The notes under the pieces are model-generated. The model saw nothing but the letters and a program-made list of their open reading frames with translations, made no database searches and had not been told where the DNA came from. Below are positions 38,500 through 48,719 of a stretch of 64,000 nt of DNA, piece by piece. Numbering within the stretch: position 1 is the stretch's first letter; each line of letters begins with the position of its first letter. The DNA is taken from assembly GCA_022818135.1 (NCBI GenBank), contig JAFMSR010000002.1, forward strand, positions 25,216,268 to 25,280,267, given 5' to 3'. Origin of the DNA: Saxidomus purpurata. Its lineage: Eukaryota > Mollusca > Bivalvia > Venerida > Veneridae. The position numbers and the translations under genes were made by a program.

Positions 38500-39170
38500 T
38501 GATGGCTCCTACCAAGTATGATGAATTTTTTAGATGAATAGTGGACAACAATTTTCCCCATTTCTGACCCCTGTGACCTTGTCCTTTCACTATATAACCC
38601 CTAATTATAATATGCACAACTATACTTCATACCTATGCTTCCCTGAAATTTTGATGAAAATCCAAACACGGGGTTTTTGAGATGATGAGTGGACAACAAT
38701 TTTTCCCATTTCGTGTCCCTGTGACTTTGCCATTTGACTATATGACCCGTAGTAATAATATGCATAACTAGGCTTCATACTGATGTTTCCCTGAAAATTT
38801 GATTAAAATCTAACAAGGGGTTTCATGTGTAGAGTGGACAAGATTTGTTCCCTATTCATGGCACCTGTGACCTTGACCTTTGACTGTATGGCCCCTGATA
38901 ACAATATGCACAACATGACTTCATACTGATGCTTCCCTGAAAGTTTGATGAACATCCAACAGGTTTTGGAATGAGGAGTGGATCACAATTTCCCCATTTC
39001 TGGCCCCTGTGACCTTGCCCTTTGACTATATGACCCCTGATTATAATATGCACAACTAGACTTCATACTGATGCTTCCCTGAAAGATTGATGATAATCCA
39101 ACAATGGATCTTGGAGATGGTGAGAGAGTAGTTGAATGACGGACAGACAGAAGGGGAAAAATAATACGAG
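38500..39170 (+). repeat. Pearl-type tandem array, about 145 bp x 4-5
   Basis: The motif ATGCACAACTAGACTTCATA and its variants recurs near 38612, 38760, 38905 and 39048. The units contain GCTTCCCTGAAAGTTTGATG and CCTGTGACCTTGCCCTTTGA. The array ends on the right in GACGGACAGACAGAAGG. It is the third array of this structural class in the window, with its own core sequence. Confidence 0.75.
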
Positions 39171-39179
39171 ACATAATTA

Positions 39180-40600
39180 TAAATAACCCAGAAGCTCTCT
39201 ATTGGGTAGCACAACAGTGGCTTAGTTTTTGAGATTTAAACCATACATGTTCTCATATTTACCATTATGAATTAGGCAAATGAAAAAACAAACTGTCTAT
39301 TACATTATAACTTTAAACAGAAAATGACAATGAACATTGAAATATATATGATCATATTCATGACTGTGTACAAGATATTTAAGGTTATGCTCTATTACAC
39401 ATCCTGCTGTTGTATAATTAAGCTGGGACTACTTTGCACAGGATTATATAACAACATTATTTAACTTAACTGGAGAGGCTTTTATCTATTAAAGTAATTT
39501 GAAAGTTAAATATTTGGGCTTATTAATGCCGCAGATTGTGAATATCCAGGTCAGAAGTGTTTTCATGCAAGTTTACTGCAATTGTAATCCGTTTAAATTC
39601 AGTTTACAGTAACTGTAATTCTTTTAAATTCATCATTTAAAAGTAATTGTAATCCTTTCAGTTTACAGTAATTGTAATCCCTTCAGTTTACAGTAATTGT
39701 ACATGTCTTGGTATTTGTGATGTTTTTCTTTACCTTTGATCTTTTGTGATGAAGATTTACAGAAAAGCTTGCCTGGATGTATATACAATGTATGAAATGG
39801 AAGTTTATATGGTAGGAAGTTTGAGACACACAACCTCTAATGATTATGTTATTTAGATAATCATGTACTGTAAAAAAGTGCATAATAAAGTATGAAAGTT
39901 TAGTCTAGATTGTAACATTTTGACTCAAACTTCTTACCATACAAATGTCCATCATGTGCTTGTTCAAATCACATTCTGAGTCCTGTCCAACACTCTGGCT
40001 GGCTTTCTTCCATCAGGAGGCTCTCCTTCTTGAGGGTTTGTGCCCCTAGACATCATTCTGCCACCAAAATGGGACCAGGACTCAAGATATATGAAAAGAA
40101 CAACCCTAAAAGATTTCCTGCAAGCAACACTACTAAGGAAAAGTCATCAACAAAACAAGAATTGTAGGCAATTTTTGAGATTCATAATACATGTAGATCC
40201 TTCAAATACATGTAGATCCTTCAAATACACAATACAATATGTCATTTTACGCCAAATTATGTATATTGTTTGTTTTTATAATGTACAGATTTTGTAATTT
40301 TAATTTTTTTTTCTATGTTACAGTGAAGCGTGATGGTGTTTAATTCTAACATTTAAGTATGCATATAGTAACTACCAAAACTTATATTGTAAAACTAAAG
40401 AAGGCCGACTATCTTGACCATCAAATGAGGCCTGATACACTTGCTGTAGCACCAACTATTCTAACAGATTTTCATGCTTGCCATAGTGCTATCTGATGCT
40501 GCATGTATAGCAGTTCTCCTGTAGTATTTTTTCCAACTGTCTATCACTAATGTCTTAACATCTTCAAGTTGCTTGCAGGAAATCCACTCCTCAGACAATA
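39180..40600. other. Downstream flank of MSRB1
   Basis: No coding gene recognised. There is a 19-bp direct duplication (ATACATGTAGATCCTTCAA, about 40187-40225). The stretch may include the distal 3' UTR of MSRB1 but nothing proves it. I looked for a SECIS hairpin (ATGA...AA...GA) on the minus strand here and did not find a convincing one. Confidence 0.35.
39570..39705. repeat. Short tandem repeat (CAGTTTACAGTAATTGTAATCC)n-like
   Basis: Five to six degenerate units of TTTACAGTAATTGTAATCC with variable spacers. Non-coding simple repeat. Confidence 0.6.
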
Positions 40601-40603
40601 AAC
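40340..40603 (-). other. Possible 3' UTR exon of MSRB1 (weak)
   Basis: A strong minus-strand acceptor, TTCTCTTTTGCAG, ends at 40604 and would open an exon at 40603. It is the best downstream partner seen for the GTAAGT donor at 42268, just after the MSRB1 stop codon. The short frame through it shows no known domain. Inferred from splice motifs only. Confidence 0.25.
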
Positions 40604-40904
40604 CTGCAAAAGAGAACAGTCTATGATAGATTTGCATGAGGTGTGGTTCTCTACGCTGGTACCAAGATACAGTCCAACCTCCCCGAATGACACCTCCATA
40701 CAGCAGCAACCTCCCTAAAATTCTCAATTCTTTTTTTTTTCAGTCAAGCACATTTATGCTTAAAAAATTCCTTATTTATAAAATACTATAACCAACAAAA
40801 GACCTAATACAATCTTACATTCTGAAATCACATCATGACTTTACTAAAAGGAGGAACTCAGGTTACAGGAAGATAAGTCATTTATAGCATTTATTTGTAA
40901 CTTT

Positions 40905-41092
40905 TAAACTGAGAAACCAAAGTGAAGACAATTACAATTCATCAACATCGAAGATGGAGAGAGGCAATGTGGCATTATCTGTGTCATGCCAAAGGACACT
41001 ACCACTACTTGGCACTGGTGTGGATCGAACCCAGGACCCTCTGATCCTGAGGTGAATGCACTAACACTGCACCAAGGCATCTCCATATCTTC
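40905..41092 (-). mobile_element. tRNA-derived SINE (family C)
   Basis: The minus strand reads GGAGATGCCTTGGTGCAGTG (A-box region), GGGTTCGATCCACACC (B box), then GTAGTGTCCTTTGGCATGAC and ATGCCACATTGCCTCTCTCC. The same post-head segment occurs at 47.95 kb and 57.98 kb. Inserted 3' of the MSRB1 coding region. Confidence 0.75.
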
Positions 41093-41313
41093 ATATCTAT
41101 AGAGGTGAAAGACTGACTTTGTGAACATACACATTTTTCAAAAGTTTCTGATAGATTTCTAATAGATCCATAATATAAGATTGACCATCAATGCTGCATA
41201 CAAAGGTAGGTGGCAGAATAGAACAGAAAACACGTACTGAATTAATACCACATATAATGGTAAATGGGTATTATGATGAATGATTAGTCCATATTGTATA
41301 ACAGGATAATATA

Positions 41314-42198
41314 CTGTAAACCTAGAAAATATTTCTGGCGTTTAAAGTAAGCGAAATTTGCGACACAGTCAATCCGCGAACTTAAGTAGTCGCCAAATCA
41401 TCAATTGCGACGAAATAGGGAAAATTTCTAGCTTTACATCAAGGTAAATTTTTTTTCCACCTCGACAATTTGCTAATATCGGCAATATTGGTCAGTTTGT
41501 TGTATTACAATTTTGACATGCCGCCTTTTTGAAGAGTTATTTCTGTTGGTTTTGCCTAAAAACAGGTACCGAACAGAACCATGGATGAGGGACGGACGTA
41601 TATTGGACAACAGACCATACTTATAGCTGGACACAGTATTTTTTTAATTCCCATATTGTACAGCATTTGGGAAGCAGTCAGCTGTTAAATGGTACAAAAA
41701 CAAATTATGTCTACTGTATTTAATAACTGAGATTACCAAGTCACTGTTACATCCACTTGAAAGGCAAGAAAAGTGTGAATAACTGAAAGCCAATATTTTC
41801 ACCATGAATGCATTGTTTGATATCGCACAATACAAGTGAGAAAATCATGCTTTCTGCTATTAATCCAATTGATATTATCATGAATTTTGAATTAAAAAAT
41901 GTTTTAATGACCTCAGTTAAAGGGAGTCTCAAGAAAATGAGACTGATGAAAATGAGTGTAACTTACATCGTGCATCCATTGTCCATGTTGCCACACGGTA
42001 TGATTGATATATTTGTCTGATTGAAATTTATGACAAGACCTGCTCACCGTGCATTAAAATAAGCGTTAATAAAAGGATTTTGTTATTTGATATTCACAAA
42101 TTTCACGATACCGATGGAACGTGAACATTTGTAGTCGCGTAAATGTGCGACTTCGGTACAACGCGAAAAATGCGCCGCAAACATTTCTAGGTTTACAG
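41314..42198. mobile_element. TA-flanked MITE next to the MSRB1 3' end
   Basis: 885 bp between TA dinucleotides (41312-41313 and 42199-42200). The ends are inverted repeats: CTGTAAACCTAGAAA on the left and TTTCTAGGTTTACAG on the right, with matching GCG-rich subterminal parts (TTTCTGGCG / GCCGCAAACA). The interior carries GCGACT/AGTCGC motifs near both ends and no transposase frame. TA duplication suggests Tc1/mariner-type or related mobilisation. It lies about 80 bases beyond the MSRB1 stop codon. Confidence 0.8.
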
Positions 42199-42266
42199 TA
42201 ACCTTTCTGCTCCAAGTGAGCTCTTTCCCGACCCATTAACTACCAGCTGGTAGTACAGTATTACTT

Positions 42267-42268
42267 AC
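42267..42268 (-). other. Predicted splice donor just after the MSRB1 stop codon
   Basis: The minus strand reads AAAGA|GTAAGT, nine bases past the TAG. This suggests that the 3' UTR is split by an intron and that the SECIS lies in a downstream exon. The junction would lie about 45 bases after the UGA. Confidence 0.45.
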
Positions 42269-42277
42269 TCTTTGATA

Positions 42278-45200
42278 CTATTTTGCTATGAACTTTAACG
42301 AGGCACTGAATATTCAGAAACGGCTTTGGCCTGCCTTGGGTCCATCTCCAAGAAACTCATGGCCAAGACCATTTCCACACTTAGCACATGATACCTGTTG
42401 AACAAATACAAACAACCTTAAATGAATGAATGTACACTGTGAACATACATGTTTTATAGATTTTTGTATAAACCAAAATGAATGCCATACAAGACTGTTT
42501 CTTCCAGTTGTGATGGGGACAGTCTGTTCCTTAGACATGTTAGATGGCATGCAAATTCTACACATGTTGGCTATCTCAAATCCAACATATCTATCTCATA
42601 CAGCAATGATCTATTTCTCTGATTCACTTAGTTATGCCAGTCACTTTACTTTTCTTGACCAACACTTCTATGAACTGATCACTAAATATATTATTGGTAA
42701 AAATTATAACATTCATGTATCTGACATCCTGCTATGCCCTTTTTGACAGGACCTTAGCATTTTATGTTAATGAGCATATTTTTTTTGGATTTTGTGACAA
42801 AATAAACATGATTCCTTTTCTATATGGCACCACTTGTTACATAGGAGAAAAGAAAGGCGCGGAAGTCAGTAAATCAGTATTAGAAATGTTAATTCAATTC
42901 AAATATAGAGCTGAACATGCCCTTTGCATCATAGTTTTGCGCACTCTTAATCACCTCTTTTCCAACTTCACTCTGCCCTTTTTAAGTTCTAGCTGAACCA
43001 CTTCAACAGATATAGCATACACGAAACACTTATAGCTTAAAAGTAACATTTATAGCATACATCTCACAGTTTTCTCAGAGGAGCCTATGTTGAAGTATGT
43101 TCTGTCATAGCAAGATTTACAAGTTAACCTTTTGAATTTAAGTTTCACCATTTACAAATGTAGAAGCAAATTATGTAGCAGACTGATCATGATCTTCACT
43201 TTTCCCTATAGATGCAGTCGATAGGTCATTTGAGTATGTTTTGCCTACAATGAGTGATTATACCTTTAGAGCATTAGGCGATTCCTTACGCTTCGACAGA
43301 CAGTCAGGTGTCACTGTATCATAAAAAGCTGGCCATGGGGTGTTATGTTCAAACTTCTTGGAACTATGAAACAGCTCAGTGCCACAGTTTGCACAAGCAT
43401 ATACACCTGTTCAAGATAAAAGATTGATGTTAGAACAAAGAACAGCAAAATAGGTTAAAACAAACTAGGTCAAGTTGAAGCATAAGACTGAAATAGTCTG
43501 AACAAGAGTATGACAGTGTTATATACAGGTGGCCATTTAAAGTTAAAAGCTGGTAAAAAGAACTTCATATGTGACTGACTAAAGGATACTATAGCGAGAT
43601 GCGCAATCTGTGCTTGAACAACAGTAGCACATCACCAACGTATATGGAAAGAATGAGTTTTTTCAGGCAGTGTCTAACTAACTGGAATCGGTTCCCTAGA
43701 CAGTGACCTTAGTGAACCAGAATCGGTTGCCAAGCCTATATTCGCATATAGTCTAGCAAACTGAACCCTTCTTTTTTTTGATCGTCACTCTGAGTCTGAC
43801 AAATTAATTAGCAAGTCGTTATTGGTAAAATAAGATGCTTCTCTTTGCATTACTGCTGAATTATTTAATGCAATTATGGTTATTAACGTGATCTTATATT
43901 ATTATATTTTATTTGGCCGTGAATTATGTAGCTTAAATCCAGTGGTTGTTCATCCACAGAAATAGTGAAACCACTTTGAACAAGTGTCACATCCAAAGCA
44001 TCCCATTTCTAAATCTGAAGCACATATGTTGCAATGCCATTGTAAATTCAAATTTATCATGCATTGTCTTCCTACCAGGATATGGTTTTGTAACTTTTGT
44101 AGCGGGACATCAGTTGCACCTATAGATACCTGATTTGGGTCACATTCTATAGTATTTTCTGAAAGTTTTCTGTTGTTTTCATTTTAATCAGAGATCGCTT
44201 TATCTTCTGCTTTAAAAAGGGACTTTTATATCTTTTAAAAATCATACTGCATTTTTCTGATTTGTTTAAGGACGGACCCACATATATCCTATTACTTGTA
44301 AAGAAATACAAAATTGATTTGTTTCCTTCATTAATGAGTGAATTGCCTGTGTCATGCTGTTTTCACGGCTCTGACTGTTTGAGAATTGCAACAGAAATAA
44401 ACTGTCAGTATAATTGCATCTTGTATATACAATTTGTTTTCAAGGACCTTCAAGGTTTGTATCATTGATTAATGTCATATATGTCAAATTAGAAGGACTT
44501 TTGTTAAAAAATGATGGTTATACACTCTTATTTATTTAGGGAAAAATATAGATGATATGGTATTCCAACTATCATCAAGACTCCACACTTAATCATAAGC
44601 ACTATCATCATTGTACATAATCATATTCACGTACATCTGTTAATAAATTGTAAATATAACCATAGCATACAGCTCCTTTGCAGCTGGCTGCCGACAAGTA
44701 TGGTGCTCTTTGTGGTTGTAATTATATGCTGGAGCATACTATTCTGAGCTTCACACATCTGGGTCTGATACGAAGGTGAGTTCCTCTGTCTATATATCTA
44801 ACAATGAGTGTTCTCACCCCGATTAAATAGAAGGTTCTCCTTGATTTACAGTATAAGCGGATACTGGTGTTTAATCAAATAAACGGGATTCAATGAATTT
44901 TGATTGTAAGCAGATATCAGGAATATTCCTGTAGATCTGCATATCAGGCTTACACTATTTACCCCTGATTTGAACTTTTTAAAGTAGGAACAAATTTATC
45001 TTATTTTTATACAGATTTTTAGAAATTCTTAAAGAAATATGAAAAAAAAAAATTTTTAAGTGGGAAAATAAAATTAATATATGCTTAACATAAATATAAG
45101 TATATTTAATTATACAATAAGTTTTAATCCTAGCCGACGTACCATTCTAAGTCAAATTGGCTTGCAGTTGGCCGACTTGTGAAAACGGATTGACCTACTT

Positions 45201-46617
45201 CATGGAGTTGTATAATCTAAGGAACATCCAATCAAATATCGAGCACCTGTTTCTGCTCGTCCACTCAGAAGAGACCTTTATATTATTTCTCTTCTAGGTC
45301 ACCATTTTCGCGCTCGGCTCCAGCAGCTTGCCAGGACATCATATTAAGTAAATGAAAACATATTTAAACTCTGCAGAAAAAGAAGTGGTCACAGTTATAT
45401 ATTTCAACTAAAAACAAAAAAGTTATTTAAGAATAAGTAAAAATTCAATTAATTAAGTAATCAAAGAAAACTTTATAAGTATACTATAATAAGAAGGGTT
45501 ACATAAGACACCAACATATGTTTTTTAGATCACTGAATGGTAAAACATTTGGTTCTAGGTTATATATGTTAAAATGCAGGCCCAGTTATGAGGGCAGGCC
45601 ACTTGACATATTAAAAATATTTAAGCACCTCCACACGTGGCAAAATAGCATCAATGCTATTACACTATTTAAGTATTGTAATAATTCATAAGCCACGCTC
45701 GGTCATATGACAATGTCAAGTACCGAGGGTAAACAAATCCAATCAGTCAGTCAGTCTTCATTTAGATAGGTGAAAAATGATCAGATGACATGGATATTTT
45801 TAACAATCATCAACTACTCAACACTCTACTAGATATAAGAAGTGTGCGCTGTAGCAGTGATGTTGAATTCAAATTCACCGGCAACATCTGTTATGCCTTC
45901 CTATAGCTGAACCAGCATAGCTGAAAGCAGTCCTTTATAGGGCTATACTGACCCCAAACAGGGCCGACAGGTCATGGAAGGATCACCTCTTTGTGGTGTG
46001 ACCATATGCATAAAGCTATATCTATTCTGGGCTTCGCACATCTGGGTACTGATAAATTATTTACATTTGGGAAAGGTGATTCCTCAGCTGTCATGCATCT
46101 CTAACTCTGAATTTTACAACAACCAAGATTAAAAATGAAAGAAGACCACGTTCTTCCATTACCTTGAAACTATCAGATTGTTTTTATAATAATTCTATCT
46201 TGTTCTAAGCTTTTTGTTTAGTTTAAAATACGTTCAAACTTGCATATGAGTCAATGGTGAAGCCGTTATTTAAAGAGTTTTCACCTTTTACCAAATGAAG
46301 AAATGAACGTGATCTATTAATCCCATTGTTTAACCAGTCAGTATGACGTCACGGCAAAGCCGAGAATGACTATGCTGATAAGACCATTTCAATTGATTTG
46401 TACACATATTAATTCTGGTATGCTAAGGTTGCTGTATGTCTTCAAATAATCGGATGTTCAACGAAAACTACTTCCATATGACACAACAAGAGTTGACGGC
46501 CACTTCTTAGCCGAAAATTTCGATAATCCGAAAGTAAAACACATCTTGAGATGTTCACATACCTTTGTCGAAGTGATCTCTGTATTTTTCTCCACCAAAC
46601 CACGAACAAAAAGACAT
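42278..46617 (-). CDS. MSRB1: Methionine-R-sulfoxide reductase B1, selenoprotein (SelR)
   Basis: Three coding exons on the minus strand: 46617-46563, 43406-43264 and 42394-42278. They give 104 aa if the in-frame TGA at 42316-42314 is read as selenocysteine (Sec93) and translation ends at TAG 42280-42278. The N-terminus [16 protein letters not shown] matches MsrB1, including the resolving Cys4. Zinc cysteines are C23/C26 (CANC) and C69/C72 (CAKC). The catalytic block is [25 protein letters not shown]. MsrB1 reduces methionine-R-sulfoxide in proteins (in mammals, oxidised actin) in the cytosol and nucleus using thioredoxin. Human MsrB1 is 116 aa with Sec95, so length and position fit. Naive translation would truncate it at the catalytic residue. 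Intron 1 is about 3.2 kb and intron 2 about 0.9 kb. Confidence 0.93.
42314..42316 (-). other. Selenocysteine UGA codon of MSRB1
   Basis: TGA follows GQSRF and precedes IFSASLKF, exactly where MsrB1 proteins carry Sec. The reading frame continues 11 more conserved-type residues to TAG. Recoding needs a SECIS element in the 3' UTR, which I could not locate confidently. Confidence 0.9.
43407..46562 (-). other. MSRB1 intron 1 with diverged repeats
   Basis: Two related segments, about 44665-44860 and 45890-46100, share ATTCTGAGCTTCACACATCT followed by GGGT(C/A)CTGATA and a GGTGA-TTCCTC stretch, so they are probably copies of one old SINE-like repeat. The rest is AT-rich without recognised content. 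Confidence 0.4.
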
Positions 46618-47430
46618 TTTATAACTCGTGCAGGTTCTAAACCAAACTGTGATTGAAATTACAGCATCTATAAATAAGTAGGCCTATGCTCAATTTACTT
46701 TTTTTATATAACTATTATAAGCTAAAACCTGATAGACGGTATTGAGTATACGGTCGACCGGTGACTATAAACAATCTAAACAACAACAACAGCAATTTAA
46801 ACGGAAACCCTTTTTTTCAAACTACAAAGTTTTCAATACTGTGAATGCGAGGTACTCGGGATCGGTTTATTACCAGAACCACGGACCTATATACACATAA
46901 CGGCCCACCAACACAAAGGCCTAGTCTTGTACGGCCCTATCCAGAACAGCCAACTTTAAGGTCTACACGTATTATTGTCTTATTGAATTGAGCATTATTT
47001 AGGGAATTGTCGCTGGTACAGTTTTTCGTGTAATTAGTGTGAATTAGCGTATTTACTTCAGTGAATGCATGTTTGTTACATCGGACAAGATAAAACAGAA
47101 ATTTTTTAACTATATTTCTTTGAAATACGATAATGACTTAATTATTTTTCTTTTCACAGACATGTCTGCTATTTCGTCCATGATGCTAGTACTGTGAATA
47201 GTAATTTGATATCATGTCATGCAGAAGGTTTATTTCGTCCTAGAAAATAATTATGACTGTGCAATCCAGCCTGTTAAAACTTCGAGCTCATTATATCGAA
47301 ACAACTTTAATTTTAAAAACAAAAAGTGGGCCTTTTAGGACAAGACTTTTTTAAATACACTTATTCACAATAATTACACGAAAACCTTGACTAGCGACAA
47401 CTCCCTTCAATGATAAATTCATCGTTTTTA
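46618..47430. other. 5' flank of MSRB1
   Basis: Contains the presumed promoter and 5' UTR. No core promoter motif can be assigned and no gene is recognised. Confidence 0.4.
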
Positions 47431-47559
47431 CTGAAATACAATAATGCTTAAAAGTGGGCCGTTCTGGACTGGGCCTTTCCGGTGGTTGTCTTCTGGTACT
47501 GGGTAGTTCTGTAAATGGGCCGTTATTCTGGACCAACATCCGCAGGATCGGAGGCGTGT

Positions 47560-47915
47560 ATATAATGACAGAAAACAGCAACAACAAAAAAGACCGAATA
47601 AGACAAAAAAAGACTTCAAATGGACCGAGAAACAGTTTGTGCAGACCGAAAAAAAAATATTCAAAAGATAATGTATGATTTATAATTTTAGTATTAAATA
47701 AATGAAGGAATTTGTCAATAGTGAATAGTCAATCCGTTAAACCTTTATAATGTAATCTTTTGAAAAACAATATTTACAAATTTCTTCATTAAACTGTAAA
47801 TTATATATACAAAATGTACTATATTTTGAAAAACAAGTTGTTTCCGGTCTGCATAAACTGTTTTTCGTTCTTCTCGGTCTTTTTGGTTGTTTTCGGTCAT
47901 CTATGCACCGGAATC
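47560..47915. mobile_element. Foldback-type inverted repeat
   Basis: Left arm (about 47580-47665) includes GACCGAGAAACAGTTTGTGC then AGACCGAAAAAAAAATATTC. Right arm (about 47815-47910), read in reverse complement, includes GACCGAGAAGAACG, AAAAACAGTTTATGCAGACC and GAAAAACAAG...TTTCAAAATAT. Both arms carry AAAGACCGA-type units, so the arms could pair over some 80 bases with mismatches. No coding content. The boundaries are approximate. Confidence 0.55.
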
Positions 47916-47924
47916 GGAGGGTAT

Positions 47925-48035
47925 CAGGTTCGATCTCGAGCAGTGCCATGGCGGTTGTGTCCTTTGTCAAGACACAGATATTTCTACAAATTTGCTAATG
48001 ATGATGACAAGTTGTTATAATGGACTATTATACAG
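47925..48035 (+). mobile_element. SINE remnant (family C)
   Basis: A B-box-like GGTTCGATCTCGAGCAG is followed by CATGGCGGTTGTGTCCTTTG and CAAGACACAGATAT, matching the post-head part of family C at 40.9 and 58.0 kb. Confidence 0.65.
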
Positions 48036-48594
48036 TGCAGAGAACGTGTATTATACATTGTTGAATCTGGATATCTCTAGCTAAGCCAATCAAATTCCCG
48101 ATACAAATAACGATCGTCAGCAAAGAGCCGAAAAAGGAGCGACTATAAGAGAGTGGCTGTTATAGTAGTCAACTATGACAAGGAAGTCGGTGTCATTAAC
48201 ATGGAATTCAAGGACAAGGTTTGTCAGTTGGAGAGAACAGGTTGTCAACCTTCATTACTGTCTCAGTTAATAAAGGCTCCAAACATAGTTTTCGGGGTCA
48301 TCCATGTGCATACTGGTTTGCATATTGGACCAATACTGGTTCTCTTTCTCACCTGTCGCAACGAAATACGTATAGCCTTTAACATTGAAGGACTTTGCTT
48401 TCGTAATGTGAGACTTTTGAATGTAACAGATTTGGGTGACCTTCTCAGGATATTTTCTGGGTTTTCTTTACTGAAGAGCCCTTCTACATTCTAGTGGTTT
48501 ATTGTATGACAAGTATATTTTGAAAAAGTTGAGCTTTAGCCTCTTCCGTATCACCGTGTAGCCAGTAGAATTCGTCTATCGCCTCCATGCTGTG

Positions 48595-48710
48595 TAACTC
48601 GAGGTGAGTGACCTCCAGTAGTTTGGAATGGACTCTGTCGAGGCTCATGCAGTAACTCGAGGTGAGTGACCTCCAGTAGTTTGGGATGGACTCTGTCGAG
48701 GCTTAGAGCC
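48595..48710. repeat. 58-bp direct tandem duplication
   Basis: Two near-identical units start at 48595 and 48653 with TAACTCGAGGTGAGTGACCT and include CTGTCGAGGCT; they differ at few positions. The near-identity implies a recent duplication. The adjacent minus-strand frame (48915-48703) is not recognised. Confidence 0.8.
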
Positions 48711-48719
48711 CGACGCTGC

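Noticed and set aside
20060..39170. CRISPR-like array
   Set aside because: The regular repeats are long (145-160 bp), degenerate, spacerless tandem units of animal transposable elements.
39900..40060. SECIS candidates with ATGATG on the minus strand (for example GCAGAATGATGTCTAGGGGC)
   Set aside because: Helix pairing around the ATGA and TGAT motifs is poor and the AA apical loop cannot be placed properly. Not reported as a SECIS.
40461..40727. 88-codon minus-strand ORF as a separate gene
   Set aside because: No family features, and an acceptor falls inside it. At best part of it is MSRB1 3' UTR exon.
41390..41450. SECIS-like hairpin ATGATTTGGCGAC...GTCGCAAA on the minus strand
   Set aside because: The stem pairs well but the required GA opposite ATGA is missing and it lies inside the MITE.
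42314..42565. Complete 83-codon ORF ending at the TGA
   Set aside because: It is the MSRB1 third exon read backward into intron 2. The upstream part is intronic and the TGA is the Sec codon, not a stop.
42426..42996. Plus-strand ORFs overlapping MSRB1 intron 2
   Set aside because: Antisense intronic frames of T-rich DNA without motifs.
48153..48494. 113-codon ORF as a gene
   Set aside because: No recognisable family, no exon borders, and it lies between repeats. Length alone is not enough in a 64 kb window.
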